Below are positions 6,042-12,676 of a DNA stretch of 16,469 bases, piece after piece. Made by a program: the position numbers and the translations under genes. Every line of letters starts with the position of its first letter. Positions within the stretch are counted from its first letter, which is position 1. The notes beneath the pieces were generated by a model. It saw only the letters and a list, made by a program, of their open reading frames with translations. It did no database searches and was not told the origin of the DNA. Source of the stretch: Prevotellaceae bacterium (lineage in GTDB: Bacteria; Bacteroidota; Bacteroidia; Bacteroidales; UBA932); assembly GCA_031267155.1 (NCBI GenBank), contig JAIRZR010000519.1, positions 1 through 16,469 on the forward strand. Reading direction: 5' to 3'.

Positions 6042-9000
6042 ATGATGGACAGGCGTTTTTTATTCACAGTAATATTTGTTTTCCTGGCGTTCTTTAAGCT
6101 TGAGGCTCAGGATATTTATCCATATCCTCTTGACAATGGCGATCTCAGGCAGGTCTCCGATTTATACGCCAAGGAGATGTATCGATCATCGCTGGAGAAG
6201 ATATATTCGGCGAAAAAAGAGCCGGGAAATGTTTTCACGGCAGACGATCTCGCTTTTTACGAAGCCATGAGCGCTTTGTATAATGAGCAGAGCAATGCCG
6301 AATCGCTTTTATCGGAAATCATAAATTCGAAACCGAAAAACATCCACTATCCCGAAGCCATGTTCGGATATGGCCGATATCTGTACAGTAAAGGCAAATA
6401 CAAAGATGCGGCAGACGCTTTCAGGCAAATATCCGCTTCCGACGTCTCCTCTTCGGAAAGAGCCGAGTATCACTTTAAATCGGGATACAGCAGCTACAAA
6501 TCGGGTAAAACGGACGAGGCAGTCAACGATTTCAGGAAAATCAAGGAACAGAGGAACATGTATGCCGACGCTGCCCTGTATTACTATTCGCATATCGAAT
6601 ATGAAAAAGGCAATTACGTTACGGCGAATCAGGGTTTTGAGCGACTGAAAACAAATCCCAACTATGCATCCGTCGTTCCGTATTACACCCTTCAGATTGC
6701 ATTCATCCAGAAAGATTTCGACAAGGTAATCGCTGACGGGGAAAATTTTCTCTCATACTCCTCCGAAGGCAGGATGGGCGAAATCACCCGTATTCTTGCA
6801 GAAGCATACATGCAGAAAGGAAACTTTGAGAAATCGGCGGAATATTTTGAGAAATACGAAAAATCCACCTCAAAGCTGTCGAGGGAAGACTATTACCTGA
6901 AAGGCTTTATCGCTTATGAGAAGGAAGATTATGCTTCGGCGGCAAAAAGTTTCGTTTCGGCGGCGGCAAATGCCAAAGATTCATTGAGCCAGCTGGCTGA
7001 CTATCATCTGGGAGGCTGCTGTCTGCAGACCGATTCCAGGGAAGACGCCCTGAATGCTTTCATGAGAGCTTCGCAAACCGGGTTCAACAAAACAGTTCAG
7101 GAAGACGCGCTGCTCAATTATGCCAAACTGTCTCTGGAACTGCGGAACAATGAAACGCCAATGCTGACTTATCTCGAAAAATATCCCGCCAGCGCCGGCA
7201 ATCCCGAATTTTTGACATACAGAGCCGAATCGGCGGCAAAAAAGGGAAATTATACCGAAGCAATCAGGCTGCTGCAGACAAATCCGGATCTTTCGACCTC
7301 CGACTGGGCGGCAATACAGCGCCTTGCCTATGCTGCCGGTACCGCATCCTTCAAAAACAGCGACTATGCGCAGGCGACAGACATGTTCGACATGTCCATA
7401 AACACCCCCGCGCTGGGCAGCGACAATTCGGTCAAAGCCCTGTCCATTTACGGGAAAGCCAACGCCACATACGCTTTGGGAAATTACGCTTCGGCGCGCA
7501 GTCTGTTCCAGACTTTTATCAACACTGCCGGCTCTTTCAACCTGCAGGAATACAGCATCGCACACTACAACACCGGATACTGTTATTTCAAGGAACAGAA
7601 TTATGACCAGGCGCTTAGCTGGTTCAGGAAATATATAAGCTTCGAGGCAAATACATCCCGGAAAACGGTGTACCTCGGCGACTGCTACAACCGCATAGGC
7701 GACTGTTATTTCAAAAAACGCGATTACCAGCTTGCCGCGGATAATTATACGACGAGCGAAAGCCTTGGCATACCCAATCCCGACTATTCTGCGCTGCAAA
7801 GGGGAATATCGCTCGGATTCACGTCCGGAACCGATGCCAAGATAAATGCATTGAAGCATATACCGCGTTCATATCCAAATTCGAGCCGTGTGCCGACGGC
7901 ATATTATGAGCTGGGCAGGACATATCAGCAGCAAATGAAATATGAGGATGCGATTTCCGCTTTCCAGTCCGTTGTATCGAAATACCCTTCTTCTCCCGTC
8001 TATTCCAACTCGCTGGTAGAGCTGGGGTTAATCGAGCTGAACAGGGGGAATTATGAAAAGGCGCTTTCGTACTATCGGCAAGTTGTGGACAAATTCCCCA
8101 ATTCGCCCGAAGCGCAGAATGCACTGGAAGGAATAAAGAATATTTACTTAGAGCAAAACCGCATGGATGAGTATATTGCATACTCCAGCAAAATCGGGCA
8201 GGGAGTCAAAAGCCCTGACGAAAAAGACTCGCTGATATTTATAGCGGCAGAACGGCTGTATCAGACAGGCGACTGCGCAAAGGCTCTGCCGGCAATGAAA
8301 AAGTACCTCGAAGACTATCCTGCGGGAAAGTTCCTGACGCCTGCCAACTTCTATCTTGCCGACTGTGCAATGAAACAGCAGGATTACAGCGACGCGCTGA
8401 ACGGTTACAGCTATGTTGTCCGCCAGCCGGGAAACGATTATACCGAAGCTGCATGGTCGGGAGTCGCCAGGGCAAACTACAATCTGAAACATTATGCCGA
8501 AGCCGCCGCTGCATTCGAGCAGGTCAAGAGCCTGGCGCAGACGCCTGTCGGGAAATTTGATGCGGAACTTGGATGCATGCGTGCATACGTCGCCATGGAA
8601 AACAGCGAAAAAGCCGCTGTTTCGGCAAATGTTGTAGCCGCATCGACGGGAATATCGCCGGAACTGAAACGCGAGGCAAATCTGGTAATCGGACGGGCAA
8701 GCCAGCAGACGGGAGATTACAAAAAGGCGCTGGAAATATTTAAAACCCTGGCGGTTGACCTCAATCAGGCGATAGACGCCGAAGCCAAATACAGAATGAT
8801 TGCCTCATATTTCGCCCAGAAAAAATACAAGGAAGCGGAAAATGAAGTTATTTCTTTCAGCGAAAATTCGCTCCACCAGCTTTACTGGCTTGCGAAATCG
8901 TTTATTATACTGGGAGACATCTACGTTCTGAAAGATAATAAAGTACAGGCTAAGGCAACATACGAATCGGTGGCAAACGGCTACAAGCGCAAAGATGACG

Positions 9001-9044
9001 GGGTTATCGAGGAGGCAGAACAGAAATTGAGGGATCTTGAATAA
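6042..9044 (+). CDS. Exported tetratricopeptide-repeat protein, 1000 residues
   Basis: A signal peptide (residues 1-22, hydrophobic core FLFTVIFVFLAFF, ending LEAQ) leads into a protein made almost wholly of TPR-type helical hairpins. Recognisable repeats include GRYLYSKGKYKDAADAFRQ, SGYSSYKSGKTDEAVNDF, LGRTYQQQMKYEDAISAFQ and LGLIELNRGNYEKALSYYR. No catalytic motif is visible. TPR arrays act as protein-binding scaffolds, and in Bacteroidetes such long periplasmic or outer-membrane-associated forms often serve envelope assembly or secretion. Which partner this one binds cannot be read from the sequence. The ATG-ATG start at 6042 follows the promoter at 5989. It overlaps the next frame by 8 bp, implying translational coupling. 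Possible relatives are BamD/YfgC-like scaffolds or gliding/T9SS TPR proteins, but nothing here settles that. Confidence 0.85.
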   Translation: MMDRRFLFTVIFVFLAFFKLEAQDIYPYPLDNGDLRQVSDLYAKEMYRSSLEKIYSAKKEPGNVFTADDLAFYEAMSALYNEQSNAESLLSEIINSKPKNIHYPEAMFGYGRYLYSKGKYKDAADAFRQISASDVSSSERAEYHFKSGYSSYKSGKTDEAVNDFRKIKEQRNMYADAALYYYSHIEYEKGNYVTANQGFERLKTNPNYASVVPYYTLQIAFIQKDFDKVIADGENFLSYSSEGRMGEITRILAEAYMQKGNFEKSAEYFEKYEKSTSKLSREDYYLKGFIAYEKEDYASAAKSFVSAAANAKDSLSQLADYHLGGCCLQTDSREDALNAFMRASQTGFNKTVQEDALLNYAKLSLELRNNETPMLTYLEKYPASAGNPEFLTYRAESAAKKGNYTEAIRLLQTNPDLSTSDWAAIQRLAYAAGTASFKNSDYAQATDMFDMSINTPALGSDNSVKALSIYGKANATYALGNYASARSLFQTFINTAGSFNLQEYSIAHYNTGYCYFKEQNYDQALSWFRKYISFEANTSRKTVYLGDCYNRIGDCYFKKRDYQLAADNYTTSESLGIPNPDYSALQRGISLGFTSGTDAKINALKHIPRSYPNSSRVPTAYYELGRTYQQQMKYEDAISAFQSVVSKYPSSPVYSNSLVELGLIELNRGNYEKALSYYRQVVDKFPNSPEAQNALEGIKNIYLEQNRMDEYIAYSSKIGQGVKSPDEKDSLIFIAAERLYQTGDCAKALPAMKKYLEDYPAGKFLTPANFYLADCAMKQQDYSDALNGYSYVVRQPGNDYTEAAWSGVARANYNLKHYAEAAAAFEQVKSLAQTPVGKFDAELGCMRAYVAMENSEKAAVSANVVAASTGISPELKREANLVIGRASQQTGDYKKALEIFKTLAVDLNQAIDAEAKYRMIASYFAQKKYKEAENEVISFSENSLHQLYWLAKSFIILGDIYVLKDNKVQAKATYESVANGYKRKDDGVIEEAEQKLRDLE

Positions 9045-10083
9045 AAGGAATTTATATAAAATACTCTTATTTTCGATAAGTTTCTCCGTTCTTGGCTTTA
9101 TGGTCTATAAGATAGGTGTAGATACCATAGTTAGAGGACTGGTTGAGATAAGATTATGGTTTTTTGTCATTGTTTTCCTCTGGTTTATCGTCTATATACT
9201 GAACGCCCTGGCATGGAAAGTGATGATATGCAATGAAAAGGGTGAAAAAAAGCCTTCGTTTGCATTCTTACTGCGCATGACAATCACCGGGTTTGCAATC
9301 AATTACATTACCCCGTTTGCCGAGATAGGCGGCGAACCCTACAAAATAATGCATCTGAAGGAATATATGGGTTCAATAAAGGCAACGTCCAGTGTTATAC
9401 TGTATTCGATGATGCATGTATTTGCGCATATTATATTCTGGATGATTTCGATTGTGCTGATTCTGATCTTCTACAGACTGTCGTGGGCGCCTTTTGTACT
9501 GCTGTCCGTTTTATTTACAGTATTCTTTTTCGCGGTACTGCTGTTTCTCAAGGGCTACAGGAAAGGAATGATTGTCCGCACGTTCAGGATAATGGAAAAA
9601 ATCCCGTTCATAAAAAAATGGGCAAGGCAGACAGGCGAAACGAAATCGGACAGGCTGAGGGAGATGGATTATCATATTTCCCATCTCCACACACACAGGC
9701 GCTCGTCTTTCTACTGCTCGTTTTTCGTCGAGCTTGCATCGCGTTTTCTGATCTGCTGCGAGGTGAATATCATCATGTTTGCCCTGGCGGGCATGTTCCC
9801 CGAACTGCATGTGTCGTTTCTTGACGCGATAATAATAACGGCGGGCTATTCGCTGTTTGCCAACATGGTGTTTTTCATTCCCATGCAGATAGCTTCGAAG
9901 GAGGGCGGATATATGCTTGCTTTCGAAACGCTTAGCCTGCCTTCAAGTCCGGCTTTCATTATTGGCATTATTACGCGCATAAGGGAATTGTTCTGGATTT
10001 TTATAGGGATAATTCTCCTGAAAACGAACAGGGAAAAATTAAAATCGAATTATATAGATATAAAAAATGGATACAGCGAATAA
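9037..10083 (+). CDS. Flippase-like polytopic membrane protein (LPG_synthase_TM / UPF0104 family)
   Basis: 348 residues with about eight hydrophobic segments, beginning at residues 7-25 and 40-60. The family signature ITPFAEIGGEPYKI lies at about 91-104. Members are integral membrane proteins related to the N-terminal domain of MprF; some move or modify lipids or lipid-linked sugars, and most are uncharacterised. The best start is TTG at 9037, inside the last codons of the TPR gene. The next in-frame ATG (9100) would remove much of the first membrane helix. The 3' end overlaps pyrE by 17 bp. The MprF catalytic (aminoacyltransferase) domain is absent, so this is not a lysyl-PG synthase by itself. 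Substrate unknown. Confidence 0.82.
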   Translation: MNKRNLYKILLFSISFSVLGFMVYKIGVDTIVRGLVEIRLWFFVIVFLWFIVYILNALAWKVMICNEKGEKKPSFAFLLRMTITGFAINYITPFAEIGGEPYKIMHLKEYMGSIKATSSVILYSMMHVFAHIIFWMISIVLILIFYRLSWAPFVLLSVLFTVFFFAVLLFLKGYRKGMIVRTFRIMEKIPFIKKWARQTGETKSDRLREMDYHISHLHTHRRSSFYCSFFVELASRFLICCEVNIIMFALAGMFPELHVSFLDAIIITAGYSLFANMVFFIPMQIASKEGGYMLAFETLSLPSSPAFIIGIITRIRELFWIFIGIILLKTNREKLKSNYIDIKNGYSE

Positions 10084-10699
10084 AATAGCGTCTTTACTTT
10101 TGGATATAAAGGCAGTGAAACTGAGTGTCAGGGAGCCTTTTACATGGGCGTCGGGATGGAAATCGCCCATATATTGCGACAACAGGAAAATCCTGTCGTA
10201 CCCCGAAGCAAGAAAATCGGTCTGCAAGGGCTTTGCTTCATACATAAAAGAACATTACCCTGATGCGGAGGTGATTGCAGGGGTGGCTACCGGCGCCATA
10301 GCTCACGGAATACTTGTCGCCGAAGAACTGAATCTTCCTTTTGTGTATGTGAGGGCGGCGGCTAAAAGTCACGGACTGGAAAACCTGATCGAGGGCGAAC
10401 TCCCCGAAAATTCGAAGGTTGTGGTCATCGAAGACCTGATTTCGACGGGAGGAAGCAGTATTGCAGCTGTCGAGGCTCTGAGAAAAGCCGGCGCAAGCGT
10501 ACTTGGTCTGCTGGCTATTTTTTCCTACGAATTTGATGCGGCAAGGCAGAATTTCAATGCGACAAAATGTGATTTCCATTCTCTTAGCAACTATTCGACT
10601 TTGCTGAAAGAAGCAGTGGATTCCAATTATATCGAAAAAAAAGATCTGGAACTGCTGAAAAAATGGCGCGAAGCGCCAGATAAATATACCGGTATATAA
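10067..10699 (+). CDS. pyrE: Orotate phosphoribosyltransferase
   Basis: 210 residues, full length. It converts orotate and PRPP to orotidine 5'-monophosphate, the fifth step of UMP synthesis. Landmarks are the N-terminal FTWASGWKSPIYCDNRK, the strand VIAGVATGAIAHG, the catalytic loop region YVRAAAKSHGLENLIEG (K100, H102), and the PRPP-binding motif VVVIEDLISTGGSS at 118-131. The E. coli Lys100 position is Ala97 here, which fits my memory of other Bacteroidetes PyrE proteins (not checked). The ATG at 10067 lies inside the end of the membrane-protein gene, so expression is probably coupled to it. No terminator-like hairpin with a T-run is obvious in the 160 bp after the stop. Confidence 0.95.
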   Translation: MDTANKIASLLLDIKAVKLSVREPFTWASGWKSPIYCDNRKILSYPEARKSVCKGFASYIKEHYPDAEVIAGVATGAIAHGILVAEELNLPFVYVRAAAKSHGLENLIEGELPENSKVVVIEDLISTGGSSIAAVEALRKAGASVLGLLAIFSYEFDAARQNFNATKCDFHSLSNYSTLLKEAVDSNYIEKKDLELLKKWREAPDKYTGI

Positions 10700-10860
10700 C
10701 AATACTGTCATGTCCTGATATAGCTATACAGACAAAATGTGTAAAAGATATGACAACAAGTAGGCAAAAGTCCCAGATTGTACAGTATTTGCTTTAAAGA
10801 AAAAGTAGTTTCAGAAGTATCGTCCGGCAGCAGCTTATAAATAAATAAAAGATAAAGATT

Positions 10861-11010
10861 ATGATAGAAGCATTGTTTTTAATAATTATAGGTTCAGTTA
10901 TCTGTTTCTTCAGCAAACCTGATAAGAATAATGATACTGAAATCACAGGTACTGTAAGATTTTACACTGAGGATGATGATGACGAAAATAAAGACATTGA
11001 GGATAAATAG
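10861..11010 (+). CDS. Small membrane ORF with acidic tail, 49 residues
   Basis: An ATG at 10861, after the A/T-rich leader AAATAAAAGATAAAGATT typical of genes in this window, opens a 49-codon frame ending in TAG at 11010. The product has one hydrophobic stretch (ALFLIIIGSVICFF, residues 4-17) and then a very acidic C-terminus (TEDDDDENKDIEDK). I do not recognise the family. It ends two bases before the start of the phage-like pseudogene, so it may be a leftover gene of the same prophage. The leader and spacing support a real gene; its small size argues caution. Confidence 0.5.
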   Translation: MIEALFLIIIGSVICFFSKPDKNNDTEITGTVRFYTEDDDDENKDIEDK

Positions 11011-11012
11011 AT

Positions 11013-11349
11013 ATGGCAGACAAATTACAGGTGAAGATAACCGACAAGGCTCAGGGAATCATTAATGGATTCAGTGAAAAGGAAATTGGAAAACTGATGC
11101 AGGCAACCTCCAGAATTATAGGGTAGGAAGGGGTAAAAACCACTAAAGCAAAATTTAAGACTACAGGACTTAAAAAGAATATTGGAAAAGGAATAAAATT
11201 CAAATTATCAAAGAAGAATGTTTTGATGGTTTCGATACTGATCACCAAAATCTCACACATCTTTCAATATGGAACAGTTAAACGTAAAACCAAAAGTGGA
11301 TAGAACAAGGGCAATCCCTGAACGGCCGTTTTGAGCGAATGAGGAAGAT
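11013..11349 (+). pseudogene. Phage morphogenesis protein remnant (HK97 gp10 / Mu gpG-like)
   Basis: The frame starts MADKLQVKITDKAQGI at 11013 and runs without frameshift to about 11309, apart from two in-frame TAG codons at 11124-11126 and 11301-11303. Its later part reads KTTGLKKNIGKGIKFKLSKK and ISHIFQYGTVKRKTKSG. A one-base shift then gives AIPERPF, a TGA at 11332-11334, and ANEEDL. The order 'F-x-x-G-T ... K-S-G ... P-E-R-P-F ... A-N-E' matches the C-terminal pattern of small phage head-tail/morphogenesis proteins of the HK97 gp10 or Mu gpG kind. The gene is then cut by the IS fragment starting near 11340. The family call rests on pattern memory only. That it is broken is directly visible, unless TAG is recoded. 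Confidence 0.6.
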
Positions 11350-11611
11350 TTATGCCGACGGAACTTACCGTGGCGAGCTGGAGGAAAAAGTCAAAAATGT
11401 CTTTGGATGGGACATGGAAATTACCCTGCGGTCAGACAAATCAACCGGATTTAAGCCCCTGCCCAAACGATGGGTTGTGGAGAGAACATTTTCATGGCTG
11501 GAAAATTATCGCAGGCTGGCCAAAGATTACGAATACAGGGTTTCCACAAGTGAAGCTATGATATACCTGGCTTTTATCGCTTTGATGCTCAATAAAATTT
11601 ATTCGCAATAA
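11339..11611 (+). pseudogene. IS5-family transposase, C-terminal fragment
   Basis: About 90 codons matching the C-terminal third of IS5-family DDE transposases. KIYADGTYRGEL carries the second catalytic Asp, and WVVERTFSWLENYRRLAKD carries the catalytic Glu, followed by the usual MIYLAFIALMLNKI end. The first catalytic Asp and the N-terminal domain are missing, so it cannot transpose by itself. The ATG at 11339 is simply the first Met in frame, not a real start. The open frame extends upstream into phage-like DNA in a different frame. This may be the other end of the same IS type as the fragments at 1-224 and 11627-11799, given the shared terminal motif. Confidence 0.85.
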
Positions 11612-11627
11612 AATTTAAACAGTTTCT
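11339..11627 (+). mobile_element. IS5-family insertion sequence, 3' end fragment
   Basis: This is the right-hand end of an IS on the plus strand: transposase C-terminus, stop at 11609-11611, then TTTAAACAGTTTCT (11614-11627), the same terminal motif found at 211-224 and 11786-11799. The left boundary is uncertain (about 11335-11350), because phage-like and transposase reading frames both make sense around GAGGAAGATTTA. The 5' two thirds of the element are missing. Confidence 0.75.
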
Positions 11628-11799
11628 TACGCTTGCGGGTGTCGCCAATTATTTGCAGTACTGCTCCGTATTGGCTGTCGGTTAAATTTGTCGAATAATT
11701 TGTCACCGTTCTTTATATTTTGATATTCACAAAGATACGATATGTTTTACATATAAACAACTTATAGCCAATATTTTATTCTAATTTTAAACAGTTTCT
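11627..11799 (-). mobile_element. IS5-family insertion sequence, 5' end fragment (second copy)
   Basis: Near-identical to 51-224: it has the terminal motif at 11786-11799, the leader, and the first 26 or so transposase codons on the minus strand (11706-11627). In this copy a GTG at 11706-11704 is in frame and gives VTNYSTNLTDSQYGAVLQII and then GDTRKRK. At 11627 homology stops and the outer end of the plus-strand fragment begins with no spacer. Two IS pieces in opposite orientation are thus fused end-to-middle. Confidence 0.8.
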
Positions 11800-11890
11800 G
11801 AAGGTTGTTATAATAATTTTTTATCTGATTGTTGGCCTTGTGATTAGGAGGTGAAAAATTTGAATTGCGAATTTATATCGTATCCAGTGT

Positions 11891-11919
11891 AGAGAGGCAA
11901 TGCTTTGCATCTCTTTTTT
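11891..11919 (+). terminator. Hairpin followed by a T-run
   Basis: AGAGAGGCAA (11891-11900) pairs with TTGCATCTCT (11905-11914) with one mismatch around a TGCT loop, and a run of Ts follows to 11919. It has intrinsic-terminator form but no gene directly upstream. Hairpins of the form GTAGAG-GCAATGC...GC-CTCT also occur as dispersed repeats in other bacteria, so it may be a repeat rather than a functional terminator. Confidence 0.45.
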
Positions 11920-11990
11920 GTCCGCAGACAAGGGGCAGGGCATCACAAAACGCTACTATCGCAAAATCAAATCATTTCAACGTATCGTGT

Positions 11991-12131
11991 CCCAAACCCG
12001 AAGGACGGGCTGTCAAAAATGACATGAATTATCACAAAAATATTTTCTCCAATATAATGTCACCCTTTCAGGATTTGACATTATTTGCTTTATCGCTTTT
12101 TTCTATAATAATTTCAAGCCTTCGGGTTTGG
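11991..12131. repeat. Widely spaced 13-bp inverted repeat
   Basis: CCAAACCCGAAGG at 11992-12004 is the exact reverse complement of CCTTCGGGTTTGG at 12119-12131. The 114-bp interior holds only a minor hairpin (GTCAAAAATGAC). It could be a small non-autonomous mobile repeat or two copies of a dispersed short repeat in opposite orientation. Confidence 0.5.
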
Positions 12132-12257
12132 AATACAACAATTACCGCTTGCCGATGAACAATGGAAAATTGCGACAATACAATTTGCGAGAACTCAGGA
12201 GTTCTATATTTTGAACAAATGTCTGTTCCCTCCACTGATACGGGTAAAAACGGAGCT

Positions 12258-12299
12258 GTTTTATCCGCTTAGCAGCAAAAATTGAGAATCGGATAAAAC
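12258..12299. repeat. 10-bp perfect inverted repeat upstream of the FGE-like fragment
   Basis: GTTTTATCCG (12258-12267) and CGGATAAAAC (12290-12299) are perfect complements around a 22-base loop, 43 bp before the ATG at 12343. It could be an operator or a leader hairpin. No T-run follows, so it is not a terminator. Confidence 0.4.
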
Positions 12300-12342
12300 A
12301 TTTTCAATTAACAATTGTATAATGATTTTAAATTTTTGAATC

Positions 12343-12591
12343 ATGAGAAGAGGGAGAAAAGAAATTAAAAAAGAAGGTAGCATTGCGGCTGTCGCAAACA
12401 CATTTGAGAACGGCGTTCTAAAGAGCATAAAAACAATGCTCATTTCATTATCTGCTGTTATGTGTCTATTCTTTACTGTTATATGTGCGGCGCAACCTTA
12501 TCCCGCCGAGCCGGAGATGGTCAAAGCAGATGGCGGCACATTCCGGATGGGCTGCACTGACGAACAGGGCGATTGGCTATCTTATCTCTAA
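12343..12591 (+). pseudogene. Truncated formylglycine-generating-enzyme (SUMF1/FGE-sulfatase) family protein
   Basis: The frame gives a hydrophobic signal (MLISLSAVMCLFFTVICAAQ if the start is ATG at 12436; a longer start at 12343 adds a charged 31-residue extension). It then has PEMVKADGGTFRMGCTDEQG, the classical beginning of the FGE-sulfatase/SUMF1 domain found in many Bacteroidetes exported proteins. The domain should continue for roughly 200 residues, but here it diverges after EQGD and stops at 12591. The missing part contains all active-site residues, so no enzyme activity is expected. A deletion between about 12570 and the WG gene is the simplest explanation. It could in principle be expressed as a short secreted peptide. 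Confidence 0.72.
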
Positions 12592-12623
12592 AATATTATA
12601 AGAAAATTAATTAAATAATAAAT

Positions 12624-12672
12624 ATAAAATATAAAACATAAAATATAAAACATAAAATATAAAATATAAAAC
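12624..12672 (+). repeat. Seven perfect tandem copies of a 7-bp unit, ATAAAAY
   Basis: Exactly 49 bp: ATAAAAT, ATAAAAC, ATAAAAT, ATAAAAC, ATAAAAT, ATAAAAT, ATAAAAC, ending 4 bases before the ATG at 12677. Only the last base of each unit varies (T or C). The tract occupies the place of the promoter/leader of the WG-repeat lipoprotein gene, so a change in copy number by slippage would alter spacing or leader structure. Confidence 0.92.
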
Positions 12673-12676
12673 AGGT

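Larger units (their letters stand above)
11800..12342. other. Hairpin-rich spacer without a convincing gene
   Basis: Nothing here reads as a real protein. It contains a terminator-like hairpin at 11891-11919, a 13-bp inverted repeat with arms 141 bp apart (11992-12004 and 12119-12131), and a perfect 10-bp inverted repeat (12258-12267 and 12290-12299). A 97-codon open frame from a TTG at 11865 runs through the first hairpin and one arm of the second; its composition looks non-coding. Confidence 0.55.

Noticed and set aside
9037..10083. Assignment as MprF lysylphosphatidylglycerol synthase
   Set aside because: Only the membrane flippase-like region is present; the C-terminal aminoacyltransferase domain is missing.
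10711..10734. Short palindrome TATAGCTATA with TGTC/GACA flanks after pyrE, considered as a terminator
   Set aside because: The stem is A/T-rich and imperfect, the two symmetries do not share a centre, and there is no T-run.
11842..11852. AGGAGGTG, a strong Shine-Dalgarno-like sequence
   Set aside because: The TTG that follows opens only about ten codons, and genes in this window do not use Shine-Dalgarno sites; probably chance.
11865..12158. 97-codon open frame starting at a TTG
   Set aside because: It translates a terminator-like hairpin and one arm of an inverted repeat, is rich in Cys/Arg/Ser without pattern, and has no recognisable domain.
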